A DNA stretch of 64,000 bases from Terrimesophilobacter sp044464485 (lineage in GTDB: Bacteria; Actinomycetota; Actinomycetes; Actinomycetales; Microbacteriaceae), in the NCBI GenBank assembly GCA_044464485.1, contig JBIQLG010000005.1, positions 62,001 to 126,000 of the forward strand. The letters are read 5' to 3'. The position numbers were made by a program, and so were the translations under genes. This document shows, piece after piece, positions 1 to 8,303 of this stretch. The stretch's first letter is position 1. Every line of letters starts with the position of its first letter. Under the pieces are notes generated by a model, which saw only the letters and a program-made list of their open reading frames with translations, was not told where the DNA came from and did no database searches.

Positions 1-186
1 GCGCAGTCCGGCCGTGCCGAATTCGAGGCGAAAGTCGAAACGCGCATGCAACTCGGAGATCGCGCGCTCGTCGCCCGCCTCTGCGTCGGCGATGAGGGCA
101 TCGAGCTCGGTGCGTGTTTCCTCATCGGGATCCTGATCGCGCCAGGCTTTCGCTTCGTCGATGATTTTCGCGTCGATGTCGCTCAT
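1..186 (-). CDS. Phosphosugar mutase (phosphomannomutase/phosphoglucomutase family), N-terminal fragment
   Basis: This is the 5' end of a leftward gene that runs off the left edge. The 62 visible residues start MSDIDAKIIDEAKAWRDQDP and end with FRLEFGTAGLR, the conserved N-terminal substrate-loop region of alpha-D-phosphohexomutases; the phosphoserine loop would lie just beyond the window. Its ATG shares one base with the stop of the upstream purine nucleoside phosphorylase (TAATG), so the two are probably translationally coupled. The family interconverts hexose or pentose 1- and 6(5)-phosphates in the cytoplasm. Next to a nucleoside phosphorylase it could process ribose-1-phosphate, but the substrate cannot be read from this fragment. 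Confidence 0.85.
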   Translation of the reverse strand, partial: MSDIDAKIIDEAKAWRDQDPDEETRTELDALIADAEAGDERAISELHARFDFRLEFGTAGLR

Positions 187-1013
187 TACAGTGCCTCCAC
201 GATCTTTGCGAGCAGAGCGCTGATGACGGGTTCGGCCGCTTTGCCCGCATCAATTACCTCGGCATGGTTGAGCGGCGACTTCTGGATGCCGGCGGCGAGA
301 TTGGTGATGAGCGACATCCCGAACACCTCCATGCCGCTCTGGCGCGCGGCAATCGCCTCGAGCGCGGTCGACATACCGACGATGTGGCCACCGATGGCTT
401 TCGCCATGCGCACTTCTGCCGGCGTCTCGTAATTGGGGCCGCGGAACTGGCAATACACGCCGTCGTCGAGGCTCGGGTCTATCTCGCGGGCGATCGCCCG
501 AATTCGAGAGGAGTACAGGTCGGTGAGGTCGACGAACGTCGCCCCCTCGAGTGGCGAGGTCGCCGTGAGGTTGATGTGGTCGCTGATGAGCACGGGCGTC
601 CCCGGTGACCAGGTTTCCTTTATTCCGCCGGCGCCGTTGGTGAGAATCATGATCTTGGCGCCGGTTGCCGCCGCAGTTCTCACGCTGTGCACAACCTGCC
701 GAACGCCATGCCCCTCGTAGTAGTGCGTGCGAGCGCCGATCACGAGTGCACGTTTTCCGCTCGGCAACGCGACGGAGCGCAGCGTGCCGACGTGGCCGTC
801 CAACGCCGGTTTGCTGAATCCGATGATGTCCGTCGCGGGAATCGTCGCGGTCGTTTCGCCGATGAGGTCTGCCGCTTTCGCCCACCCGCTGCCGAGAGTC
901 AGCGCGATGTCGTGATGCTCCACTCCGGTCTGTTCGGCTATCTGGCGCGCCGCCTGTCTGGCCACCTCGAACGGGTCTGCCGGCTCATCCAGCGGGTGTG
1001 CGTGATTCGTCAT
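186..1013 (-). CDS. punA: Purine-nucleoside phosphorylase, trimeric type
   Basis: Cytoplasmic enzyme that splits purine (deoxy)nucleosides with phosphate to give base and (deoxy)ribose-1-phosphate. Family marks include the phosphate-binding LTLGSGW near the N-terminus, the RTHYYEGH segment, LTNGAGGI, GPNYETPAE and GMSTALEAI with NLAAGIQ near the end; about 275 aa is normal for the trimeric family. The open frame extends 10 codons upstream to 1043. I prefer the ATG at 1013, because a TAGAGT -10 box lies exactly 7 nt upstream (1021-1026) and the protein then begins MTNHAHPLDE. It is followed directly by the phosphosugar mutase, forming a nucleoside-salvage pair, and is divergent from lpdA. Confidence 0.93.
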   Translation of the reverse strand: MTNHAHPLDEPADPFEVARQAARQIAEQTGVEHHDIALTLGSGWAKAADLIGETTATIPATDIIGFSKPALDGHVGTLRSVALPSGKRALVIGARTHYYEGHGVRQVVHSVRTAAATGAKIMILTNGAGGIKETWSPGTPVLISDHINLTATSPLEGATFVDLTDLYSSRIRAIAREIDPSLDDGVYCQFRGPNYETPAEVRMAKAIGGHIVGMSTALEAIAARQSGMEVFGMSLITNLAAGIQKSPLNHAEVIDAGKAAEPVISALLAKIVEAL

Positions 1014-1020
1014 GAACTCC

Positions 1021-1026
1021 ACTCTA
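1021..1026 (-). promoter_or_regulatory. Probable -10 box (TAGAGT) for leaderless punA transcript
   Basis: TAGAGT reads on the minus strand 7 nt before the ATG at 1013, the spacing expected if transcription begins at the start codon. A GGAG lies inside the spacer but only 3 nt from the ATG. No convincing -35 is visible. Confidence 0.5.
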
Positions 1027-1099
1027 ATTCGCTCTTCGTGCATTCTTCATCGGGAAACTGGGGAGAAGCCGTGCCTCAGAACTACGGGAGAATAGTCAC

Positions 1100-2533
1100 A
1101 TGACGTACAAGTTCGAGCGGCGACAGCGAATCGCGATCATCGGCGGCGGCCCAGGCGGCTACGAGGCTGCGTTGACGGGCGCACAGTTGGGTGCCGAGGT
1201 CACGCTCGTCGAGCGCACGGGCGTCGGCGGATCCGCTGTTCTCACGGATGTCGTCCCCTCCAAGACGCTCATCGCCACGGCAGAGGCGGCCACCGCGATT
1301 GTGGAAGCCGGGGACCTCGGCGTGCAATTCTTCGCGCGAGCGGATGGCAAGTCGGTGAGACCGCAGGTGGCGGTCAATCTGGCGGCCGTCAACAAGCGGC
1401 TGCTCGGTCTCGCGCAGAAGCAGTCCGACGACATGAAGGCGACTCTCATCGACGCAGGCGTGAAGATCATTCACGGTGACGGAAGGCTCGACGGGGCGCA
1501 CAGTGTTGTGGTCTCGACCGGTGCCGGCGCGAAGCGAACGGATTTCGAAACCGTGGAGGCGGACACCATCGTTGTCTCGGTGGGGGCGAGCCCTCGCGTA
1601 CTTGCGAGCGCAAAACCGGACGGCGAACGCATCCTCACCTGGACGCAGCTGTATTCGCTCGACACGGTGCCCGAGCACCTGATCGTGGTGGGCTCCGGCG
1701 TGACCGGAGCGGAGTTCGCCTCCGCCTACACGGCGCTGGGCGCGAAAGTCACGCTCATTTCAAGCCGCGACAACGTGTTGCCGGGCGAAGACGTCGATGC
1801 CGCCCGCGTCATCGAGACGGTGTTCAAGCGAAACGGGATGACGGTGCTGCCCAAGTCGCGCGCCGAAACCGTCACGCGCACCGCGGACGGAGTCGTGGCG
1901 ACTCTCGGCGACGGGCGCACCGTGGAGGGCAGCCACTGCCTCATGGCGGTGGGTTCGATCCCCAACACGAAGGGAATCGGTTTGGAGGAGGCGGGGGTGC
2001 AACTCACTGAGTCTGGCCACATCCGCGTGAATCGCGTCGCACGCACATCCATGCCGTCGATCTACGCGGCGGGCGACTGTTCAGACTTTTTGCCGCTCGC
2101 GTCCGTTGCCTCGATGCAGGGACGCACTGCGGTGTTTCACGCGATGGGCGACATCGTGAATCCGGTGGAGCTTCGCAACGTGACGTCGAACATTTTCACG
2201 CAGCCGGAAATTGCCACCGTGGGCTGGTCGCAGAAGCAAATCGAGGACGGGGTGGTGCCCGGGCGAATCTACAAGCTCCCGCTCTCCCAAAACCCGCGCG
2301 CGAAGATGCTGGGCATTCGCGACGGTTTCGTGAAGCTCGTCGCGAGCGTGAGTTCGGGAACCGTCATCGGCGGTGTTGTCGTGTCTCCGAAGGCGTCCGA
2401 ACTGATTCTTCCGATCGCTCTCGCTATCGAACATCGGCTCACGGTGGACGAGCTTGCCGAAGCGTTCAGCGTCTACCCGTCGCTCTCCGGCAGCATCACG
2501 GATGCCGCACGCGCGATGCACATCGTGCGCTGA
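1100..2533 (+). CDS. lpdA: NAD(P)H:quinone reductase of the LpdA type (flavoprotein disulfide reductase fold)
   Basis: A 477-aa two-dinucleotide-fold flavoprotein with an N-terminal FAD motif (IAIIGGGPGGYEA), a second NAD(P) motif near the middle (LIVVGSGVTGAEFAS), the FAD-binding YAAGDCSD, and a C-terminal dimerisation domain. It resembles dihydrolipoamide dehydrogenase, but where those enzymes have a CxxxxC redox pair this one reads GVGGSAVLTDVVPSK, so it cannot do disulfide chemistry there. Mycobacterial LpdA, a quinone reductase that supports virulence and redox defence, has the same loss. The ATG at 1100 has a GGGAG Shine-Dalgarno at 1086-1090. It is divergent from punA and convergent with the biotin carboxylase gene. 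Confidence 0.88.
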   Translation: MTYKFERRQRIAIIGGGPGGYEAALTGAQLGAEVTLVERTGVGGSAVLTDVVPSKTLIATAEAATAIVEAGDLGVQFFARADGKSVRPQVAVNLAAVNKRLLGLAQKQSDDMKATLIDAGVKIIHGDGRLDGAHSVVVSTGAGAKRTDFETVEADTIVVSVGASPRVLASAKPDGERILTWTQLYSLDTVPEHLIVVGSGVTGAEFASAYTALGAKVTLISSRDNVLPGEDVDAARVIETVFKRNGMTVLPKSRAETVTRTADGVVATLGDGRTVEGSHCLMAVGSIPNTKGIGLEEAGVQLTESGHIRVNRVARTSMPSIYAAGDCSDFLPLASVASMQGRTAVFHAMGDIVNPVELRNVTSNIFTQPEIATVGWSQKQIEDGVVPGRIYKLPLSQNPRAKMLGIRDGFVKLVASVSSGTVIGGVVVSPKASELILPIALAIEHRLTVDELAEAFSVYPSLSGSITDAARAMHIVR

Positions 2534-2585
2534 TCGGTCGCCGTTTCCCCAACCCTGTGGCAGCGCAACCGGCAGGCAGCGGCAA

Positions 2586-4340
2586 CTAGTCGACGATGTT
2601 CAACAACACGTGACCGGAGGACACGGTCGTACCGGCGGTGGCGTTGATATCCGAAATCACACCGTCCTTGTGCGCGGCAATGGGCTGCTCCATCTTCATG
2701 GCCTCGAGCACGAGTACGAGGTCTCCTTTGACCACTCGGTCGCCTTCCGCTACGGCGAGCTTGACGACGGTGGCCTGCATGGGCGCCTTGACCGAGTCGC
2801 CCGTCGAGGTCGCGACAACGCTTGTCGCGTTGCGGCGCGGCGGCAGAGCATCCGTTGCCGTGGCGGCTGCGGCACCCAGCATCCGGGTGGGAAGCGACAC
2901 CTCGATGCGCTTGCCGCCCACCTCGACGACCACGTTGTGACGCGGTACCGGTGGAGCGGCATCCGGAAGAGAACCGCTCCACGGTTCGATGTCATTGTCG
3001 AAGTCGGTTTCAATCCACCGCGTGTACACGGAAAACGGCTCGGAGGTGAACGCCGGGTCGCGCACGATCTTGCGGTGGAACGGAAGCACGGTGGGCAAAC
3101 CTGCGACCTCGAATTCGTCGAGCGCGCGGCGTGAGCGCTCCAGGGCATCCTCGCGGCTCGTGCCTGTCACGACGAGTTTGGCGAGAAGAGAATCGAAGGC
3201 GCCTCCGATCACATCGCCTGTGGTGACGCCGCTGTCGACGCGCACGCCGGGTCCGCCGGGGAATCGCAGCACGTTCACCGGTCCCGGTGTCGGCATGAAG
3301 TTCAGCCCCGGATCTTCGCCGTTGATGCGGAACTCGAACGAGTGGCCCTGCGGCGCGGGATCGTCGTAATCGATGGTTTCGCCTTCAGCGACTCGAAACT
3401 GTTCACGCACGAGGTCGATGCCCGTGACTTCCTCGGAAACGGGATGCTCCACCTGAAGCCGTGTGTTCACCTCGAGAAACGAAATCGTGCCGTCGGAGGC
3501 GACCAGGAATTCGCACGTACCCGCGCCCACGTATCCGACTTCTCGCAGGATCGCCTTCGACGAGGAGTACAGCTGGGCGACCTGATCGTCACTGAGAAAG
3601 GGTGCCGGTGCCTCCTCGACGAGCTTCTGATGGCGACGCTGCAGGGAGCAGTCTCGCGTGGAAATGACGACGACGTTGCCCGCGAAATCCGCGAGGCACT
3701 GGGTTTCGACGTGGCGCGGCTTATCGAGATACTTCTCCACGAAGCACTCGCCGCGGCCGAACGCGGCAACCGCTTCGCGCGTTGCGGACTCAAAAAGTTC
3801 GGGAACTTCCTCACGTGTTCGCGCCACTTTGAGTCCGCGTCCGCCTCCGCCGAACGCGGCTTTGATCGCTACGGGCAGGCCGAACTGGTCGACGAATTCG
3901 AGCACTTCAGTGGCATCCTTCACCGGGTTCAGCGTTCCCGGTGCGAGCGGAGCGCCCACCTTTTCCGCGATGTGGCGCGCGGAAACCTTGTCGCCGAGTT
4001 GTTCGATTGCGGCAGGCGACGGGCCGATCCAGATGAGTCCGGCGTCCAACACGGCCTGAGCGAACTGCGCGTTCTCGGCAAGGAATCCGTAGCCGGGATG
4101 CACGGCATCCGCCCCGGAGCGCCGAGCGATTGACAGCAATTTGTCGATGACGAGATAGGTCTCCGCGCTTGTGGTTCCTTCGAGGGCGTAAGCCTCGTCA
4201 GCGAGTTTCACATGTCGCGCGTCTCGGTCCTGATCTGCGTACACGGCGACCGAACCGATGCCGCCGTCCTTTGCGGCCCGAATGACGCGAACAGCAATCT
4301 CGCCGCGATTGGCGATAAGAACCTTGGTGATACGGCGCAT
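2586..4340 (-). CDS. accA3: Acyl-CoA carboxylase alpha chain: biotin carboxylase plus biotin carboxyl carrier domain
   Basis: This 584-aa protein starts KVLIANRGEIAVRVIRAAKD, a biotin-carboxylase N-terminus. It contains the ATP-grasp glycine-rich loop (AAFGGGGRGLK), the catalytic FLEVNTRLQVEHPV segment, and a C-terminal biotinyl domain with the acceptor EAMKM (lysine about 549). It carboxylates its own biotin using ATP and bicarbonate, then hands the carboxyl group to a beta subunit such as AccD (12009-13607), which acts on acetyl- or propionyl-CoA for lipid synthesis. Biotinylation would be by BirA at 17745. A TAGGCT -10 box lies 8 nt before the ATG, so the transcript may be nearly leaderless. 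The gene stands alone, convergent with lpdA. Confidence 0.95.
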   Translation of the reverse strand: MRRITKVLIANRGEIAVRVIRAAKDGGIGSVAVYADQDRDARHVKLADEAYALEGTTSAETYLVIDKLLSIARRSGADAVHPGYGFLAENAQFAQAVLDAGLIWIGPSPAAIEQLGDKVSARHIAEKVGAPLAPGTLNPVKDATEVLEFVDQFGLPVAIKAAFGGGGRGLKVARTREEVPELFESATREAVAAFGRGECFVEKYLDKPRHVETQCLADFAGNVVVISTRDCSLQRRHQKLVEEAPAPFLSDDQVAQLYSSSKAILREVGYVGAGTCEFLVASDGTISFLEVNTRLQVEHPVSEEVTGIDLVREQFRVAEGETIDYDDPAPQGHSFEFRINGEDPGLNFMPTPGPVNVLRFPGGPGVRVDSGVTTGDVIGGAFDSLLAKLVVTGTSREDALERSRRALDEFEVAGLPTVLPFHRKIVRDPAFTSEPFSVYTRWIETDFDNDIEPWSGSLPDAAPPVPRHNVVVEVGGKRIEVSLPTRMLGAAAATATDALPPRRNATSVVATSTGDSVKAPMQATVVKLAVAEGDRVVKGDLVLVLEAMKMEQPIAAHKDGVISDINATAGTTVSSGHVLLNIVD

Positions 4341-4348
4341 AGTTGTTT

Positions 4349-4354
4349 AGCCTA
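4349..4354 (-). promoter_or_regulatory. Probable -10 box (TAGGCT) for the accA3-like gene
   Basis: The hexamer lies 8 nt upstream of the ATG at 4340 in an AT-rich patch. No Shine-Dalgarno is seen between it and the start, which fits a leaderless or nearly leaderless mRNA. Confidence 0.4.
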
Positions 4355-4442
4355 TTGCCGTTTCGGCATCGGATATTGGTCGTGATGGACAAAATGACCG
4401 AATCTTATTGTGATCTCACCACAACTGCGGGTCCGCAACGGT

Positions 4443-5069
4443 TTAGTCCCACTGCGTGATGTCGTGCCACTCGACGCCGAAATCTCTCAGAAGCTCACGT
4501 AAAACAGACAGCGACAGTCCGACGACCGTGTGCGGGTCGCCGTCAACGGAGGTGATGAAGGGGGCACCGAGAGAATCGATGGTGAAGGCACCCGCAACCT
4601 CGAGCGGCTCGCCCGTGGCGATGTAGGCATCGATCTCTGCATCAGAAATATTGTCCGCGAACGTCACCGTTGCGCTGGAGACAGCGCCCTTCTCTGACGG
4701 CCCCGTCTCCTTGCGGCAGTCGATGAGCCAGTGTCCCGAGTGCAACACACCCGTTCTGCCGCGCTGCATATGCCAGCGCTCGCGGGCTACGGCGGCGGTG
4801 TGAGGTTTTCCATACACCACGTTGTCGAGCTCGAAGACGGAGTCGCCACCCAACACGAAACCATCGATGTCGTCATCGATCACCGCCTGAGCCTTGAGCC
4901 GCGCGAGCAGCATGACCATGTCCTTCGGAGCGAGTTGCCCGTTATGCGAAAGCTCGCTGGCAACGGCAGCTTCCTCATCGACGTGCGGCGCGACAACGAA
5001 GGGTTCGATGCCGGCGGAGCGAAGGGTGGCAAGCCGTGCCGGCGAAGTTGATGCGAGGTAAAGGCGCAA
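4443..5069 (-). CDS. maf: Maf family nucleotide pyrophosphatase
   Basis: A 208-aa protein beginning (M)RLYLASTSPARLATLRSAG, the Maf signature SxSPxR-xxL. It continues through PHVDEEA, the GGDSVFELDNVVYGKP block and AGAFTIDSLGAPFITSVDGD with a GLSLSVLRELL tail, all standard Maf sequence. Maf proteins hydrolyse non-canonical or methylated (d)NTPs to monophosphates. The frame is open far upstream, but similarity begins at the TTG at 5069, which has an AGGAG (5075-5079) 5 nt before it. That start is only 21 bp from the divergent TRAM methyltransferase start. In mycobacteria maf also sits among the acyl-CoA carboxylase genes, so the context is conserved. Confidence 0.92.
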   Translation of the reverse strand: MRLYLASTSPARLATLRSAGIEPFVVAPHVDEEAAVASELSHNGQLAPKDMVMLLARLKAQAVIDDDIDGFVLGGDSVFELDNVVYGKPHTAAVARERWHMQRGRTGVLHSGHWLIDCRKETGPSEKGAVSSATVTFADNISDAEIDAYIATGEPLEVAGAFTIDSLGAPFITSVDGDPHTVVGLSLSVLRELLRDFGVEWHDITQWD

Positions 5070-5078
5070 ACCCGCTCC

Positions 5079-5084
5079 TATGCT
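5079..5084 (+). promoter_or_regulatory. Probable -10 box (TATGCT) for leaderless TRAM-methyltransferase gene
   Basis: TATGCT ends 6 nt before the ATG at 5091. It lies in the 21-bp gap between two divergent start codons, so there is no room for a conventional leader. Confidence 0.5.
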
Positions 5085-5090
5085 GTGATG

Positions 5091-6308
5091 ATGGGCGACA
5101 ACGTGGGCACGAAGATCGAATTGGAGATTTCCAACGTAGCCCACGGCGGTGTCATGGTGTCGCGCCACAAAGGACGCGTCGTCTTCGTTTCGGACGCGAT
5201 TCCCGGGGAAACGGTCACGGCGATCATCACCGACGATTCGAAGCAGAAATTTTGGCGAGCGGATGCCGTCGACGTTCTCGTCGCATCCGAACACCGGCAA
5301 CCGCACGTGTGGTCGGCCGCGTCGATCGAGCGGCCACCCGCCGAACGCGCGGGCGGCGCGGAGTTCGGCCACATTGCCCTCTCCCATCAGCGCGAGTTGA
5401 AGCGGCGCGTGCTGGAGGACGCACTGGACCGGATGGCGAAGATCACTCGGGGTGTGGTGGTGGAAGAGCTGCCGGGTGCAGCTGACGGCACGGGTTGGCG
5501 CACGCGCGTGCGGCTGCACGTTGCCGAGGATGGCGCGGTGGGCCCGTTCGCCGCTCGCTCGCACCGTGTCGTGCACGTCCGCGATCTTCCGCTCGCCACG
5601 CGGGCCGTGTCCGGAGCCGCTCCTCTCGGGTCGCGCGTACAGCGCACTGCCGGCTCGCACATCGACATCGTGGGCACGTCGACGGGCGATGTGCTCGTGC
5701 TCACGGAGAATGCACGCGGCAGAGCCGTTGTCGAGCGCGTGGGGGATCGCGAATTTCAGCTGGACGCTCGCGGATTCTGGCAGGTGCACGAGCACGCGGC
5801 GCTTGCGCTCACGACCGCGGTACAGGGCGCGATCGACCCGAACCGGTTTGACGCGTCCGCCCCCAATCTGGATCTTTACGGTGGCGTCGGGTTGTTCGCC
5901 GCCGCCGTGGCGGATCGTTTTGACCCGCGCACCTCGATCACGTCGGTGGAGAGCGACGCGCGGGCCACGGGCTTCGCTGCGACAAACCTCGCGGCGTGCG
6001 TGGGGGCCGTGGTCCGCACTGCGCGAGTCGATCGTTTTCTCTCCTCGCTCGGCTCCGACCGGCAGCGTTACCGATCGGCGACGGTGATTCTCGACCCGCC
6101 ACGCTCCGGTGCGGGCACAGGAGTTATTCGTCAGCTCGCCGCACTTCGGCCGGCGCAATTGGTGTATGTCGCCTGCGATCCGGTGGCGCTTGCCCGGGAT
6201 ACCGCGCTGCTGATCGCCGCGGATTATCACCTGACCTCGGTTCGCGCGTTTGACTTTTTCCCCAACACGCATCACCTTGAGGCCGTCGCGCACTTCGTGC
6301 GGAACTGA
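5091..6308 (+). CDS. TRAM-domain class I SAM-dependent RNA (uracil-5-)methyltransferase
   Basis: About 405 aa. The N-terminal 60 residues form a TRAM RNA-binding domain (IELEISNVAHGGVMVSRHKG, GRVVFVSDAIPGETV). The C-terminal half is a TrmA/RumA-type methyltransferase with the SAM loop LDLYGGVGLFA, the motif ILDPPRSGAGTGV and the catalytic cysteine in VYVACDPVALARD. The four iron-sulfur cysteines of E. coli RumA are not apparent, as is usual for actinobacterial members. The product would methylate C5 of a uridine in rRNA or tRNA. GTG 5085, ATG 5088 and ATG 5091 are all possible starts; I choose 5091 from the TATGCT box 6 nt upstream. Confidence 0.9.
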   Translation: MGDNVGTKIELEISNVAHGGVMVSRHKGRVVFVSDAIPGETVTAIITDDSKQKFWRADAVDVLVASEHRQPHVWSAASIERPPAERAGGAEFGHIALSHQRELKRRVLEDALDRMAKITRGVVVEELPGAADGTGWRTRVRLHVAEDGAVGPFAARSHRVVHVRDLPLATRAVSGAAPLGSRVQRTAGSHIDIVGTSTGDVLVLTENARGRAVVERVGDREFQLDARGFWQVHEHAALALTTAVQGAIDPNRFDASAPNLDLYGGVGLFAAAVADRFDPRTSITSVESDARATGFAATNLAACVGAVVRTARVDRFLSSLGSDRQRYRSATVILDPPRSGAGTGVIRQLAALRPAQLVYVACDPVALARDTALLIAADYHLTSVRAFDFFPNTHHLEAVAHFVRN

Positions 6309-8231
6309 CTACCAGCTTCCGCCTCCGCCTCCACCGCCGCCTCCACCGCCGCCTCCACCGCCACCCGATCCTCCGCTCGAACCGGGAGTCGACGAGAAGG
6401 AGGAGGTGGCCATGCTCGTGAAGCTGCTCACTGCCGAGCCGATCGAGGACACCGCCGCGACGGTGCTCGACATGCTCCCCGCGGAGAACCCGGCAGAACC
6501 GACGTACCAGTCGGTGGTCGGCTGCACCTTGCCTTCTGCGACCAGTTCTGCGAAGACCTTCGACCAGCGTTCGGCCTCACCAAACGCCATGGCCCACGGC
6601 ATGTAACGGCTGAACACGTCTTCGCCCTCTTCAAAGCGGATCTGGTTCGCCTCCGCCGTCGCGATGTACTCCTTGAAGCCGGCGAGTTTCACGTAGACGG
6701 CGTGCCCCAGTGCGCTTCGGCGTGCTGCTTTGGAGGCGAATTTCAGCGTCGTGAAGGATCCGCCGAGCAGACCGATCGAGGTCAGAGTGCCTATTCCGTC
6801 GAAGAACGACGAGATGAAGAAACCTCCGAAGCCCAGGAGCATTCCCCACGTGATAATCGGATGTGTCGCATTGACTTTGTCGAGGAAATACCGTTGCGTC
6901 TCGATCCACGTGTCGAGGGATTTACCGATGGCACGCATGTTGGATGCGAACGTGTTGGTGAGCGCAGACAGCGTCACGCTCGAACGGAATGCATCAAACA
7001 GGCTGCCGAGAAGCAGAGCCTCATGCGGGTAAAGCTCGGCGGCATCCGGCCCCCCGGGTCGCGAAGCCGCCTTCTTGGCCGCCGCACGTTCGGGCGTGGA
7101 CGTGAGTCGATAGTCTTTGGCTTTGCGGCGATTACCTCCCTCCACCTCTTCAATGCGCAGATATCCCCGCACCGCGAGGTCGATGAGGGTAACCGTGATG
7201 TCGGAGTTTTTTCGCTTCTTGTTGAGCAGCGTTCCCGCGGCCCCGACGGGGAAAGACTTCGGCGGCTGGTATTGCACGACGATGGTTTCGTCGTGAGGCG
7301 CGGTGCCGATCTCTGCGGTTGCCGGATTGTCCGGGATCTCACCGGGTGTCACACCCATGAACTTTCGATCGCGACGTCTGGCCACGACGAGCAGCTGGAA
7401 CGCGAGCGGAATTCCGGCGAGCAGCGCGAGACCGCTTCCCCAGTGCAGCGGATTCCAGAACGGGTCCGGCCCGTCGTTGGAGCCACCCAGCACCGGTGGA
7501 CTCCCTGCGGGAAGACTCGGTTCCAGAATGGGTTCGACGGAGGGGAATGTACCGTCCTTCCAGGCGACGTCGATCGTGAGGCCCTGACGGCTCGTCAGTT
7601 CGTTGGCGCCGAATGTCGCCGTGGAACCATTCTTTTGTGCGGACGCGCAGTGATCCTGGGTGCCGTCGAAACCGGCATAGCACGTGACCCAGTCGACGGG
7701 TGCCGGCGAGTCTACCGTGACCGTTGTTTTCAGAATTGACGGGTCCCAGTAACTTCCCGTCGCGTTCCAGTAGAACTCGTCGGCGTAACTTCCATCGGGC
7801 TGCGCCGCGCGGTTCACGGCACCTTCGATGTCATACGAGATGACGTAGGTTTGCTTTCCGCTCACGTGGGCATTCTTGTTTCCCACCCGAATCCGGAGAT
7901 CGTTGGCAAGGGCTGTGGAGTACAGCGCGCTTGCGCCGCTCGGGCTCGAGACCGAGATGTTGCTGTACCGGTAGACGCGATCCGTGCCAGGCGTCTCCGT
8001 GGAAAATCGCGACGCGAGGTACCGGTCTATACCGTGCCGGTCATCCGATCCCGCGAAGTCATAGTCGATGGTTTCCGTGACGTGCACTGTGCCGTCTCGA
8101 TCCAGGACGTAGTGGATGTCGAAGTGATCGATTGTCTCTGGGCCGGTGTTCCCGAAAGAGGTGGAACAACCGGTCAGCACGAGAAGAAGCGCACCCACCG
8201 CGACCGCAGCGTTCAGGACTCGAGAATTCAT
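6309..8231 (-). CDS. DUF2207 domain membrane lipoprotein with glycine-rich tail
   Basis: A 640-aa protein with a lipoprotein signal peptide (lipobox LTGC, Cys 22), so the N-terminus is probably lipid-anchored outside the cell. The first ~220 residues form the DUF2207 beta-rich domain (FDIHYVLDRDGTVHVTETID). A membrane segment follows near residue 265 (LALLAGIPLAFQLLVVA), then a basic cytoplasmic stretch, two more hydrophobic segments around residue 470, and a C-terminal tail of 16 consecutive glycines ending in SW. The function of the family is unknown. The gene is convergent with the TRAM gene, with adjacent stop codons, and divergent from the response regulator. Confidence 0.9.
   Translation of the reverse strand: MNSRVLNAAVAVGALLLVLTGCSTSFGNTGPETIDHFDIHYVLDRDGTVHVTETIDYDFAGSDDRHGIDRYLASRFSTETPGTDRVYRYSNISVSSPSGASALYSTALANDLRIRVGNKNAHVSGKQTYVISYDIEGAVNRAAQPDGSYADEFYWNATGSYWDPSILKTTVTVDSPAPVDWVTCYAGFDGTQDHCASAQKNGSTATFGANELTSRQGLTIDVAWKDGTFPSVEPILEPSLPAGSPPVLGGSNDGPDPFWNPLHWGSGLALLAGIPLAFQLLVVARRRDRKFMGVTPGEIPDNPATAEIGTAPHDETIVVQYQPPKSFPVGAAGTLLNKKRKNSDITVTLIDLAVRGYLRIEEVEGGNRRKAKDYRLTSTPERAAAKKAASRPGGPDAAELYPHEALLLGSLFDAFRSSVTLSALTNTFASNMRAIGKSLDTWIETQRYFLDKVNATHPIITWGMLLGFGGFFISSFFDGIGTLTSIGLLGGSFTTLKFASKAARRSALGHAVYVKLAGFKEYIATAEANQIRFEEGEDVFSRYMPWAMAFGEAERWSKVFAELVAEGKVQPTTDWYVGSAGFSAGSMSSTVAAVSSIGSAVSSFTSMATSSFSSTPGSSGGSGGGGGGGGGGGGGGGGSW
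6318..6365. repeat. Tandem repeat encoding the 16-glycine tail
   Basis: Three copies of a 12-bp unit (TCCACCGCCGCC on the plus strand; the last copy has one change) plus flanking GCC/TCC codons encode an uninterrupted run of 16 glycines just before the stop of the DUF2207 gene. Being in frame in units of three codons or more, slippage would change tail length without breaking the gene. Confidence 0.85.
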
Positions 8232-8237
8232 GTGGTG

Positions 8238-8243
8238 ACTCTA
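8238..8243 (-). promoter_or_regulatory. Probable -10 box (TAGAGT) for leaderless DUF2207 gene
   Basis: TAGAGT on the minus strand is followed by CACCAC and then the ATG at 8231. The 6-nt spacing and lack of a Shine-Dalgarno suggest a leaderless mRNA. Confidence 0.5.
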
Positions 8244-8268
8244 TCGGCTGTGCAGGCCATATGGGGCT

Positions 8269-8274
8269 TAGGCT
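8269..8274 (+). promoter_or_regulatory. Probable -10 box (TAGGCT) upstream of the response regulator
   Basis: TAGGCT lies 29 nt before the ATG at 8304, predicting a leader of about 23 nt that contains a GGGAGG Shine-Dalgarno at 8287-8292. Confidence 0.4.
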
Positions 8275-8303
8275 GGGATGAAAACCGGGAGGACATCACC
8301 ATC

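Noticed and set aside
5070..6293. Long open frame on the minus strand continuous with Maf
   Set aside because: It is antisense to the TRAM methyltransferase, Arg/His-rich and has no family similarity. Maf homology begins at the TTG at 5069 with its own AGGAG.
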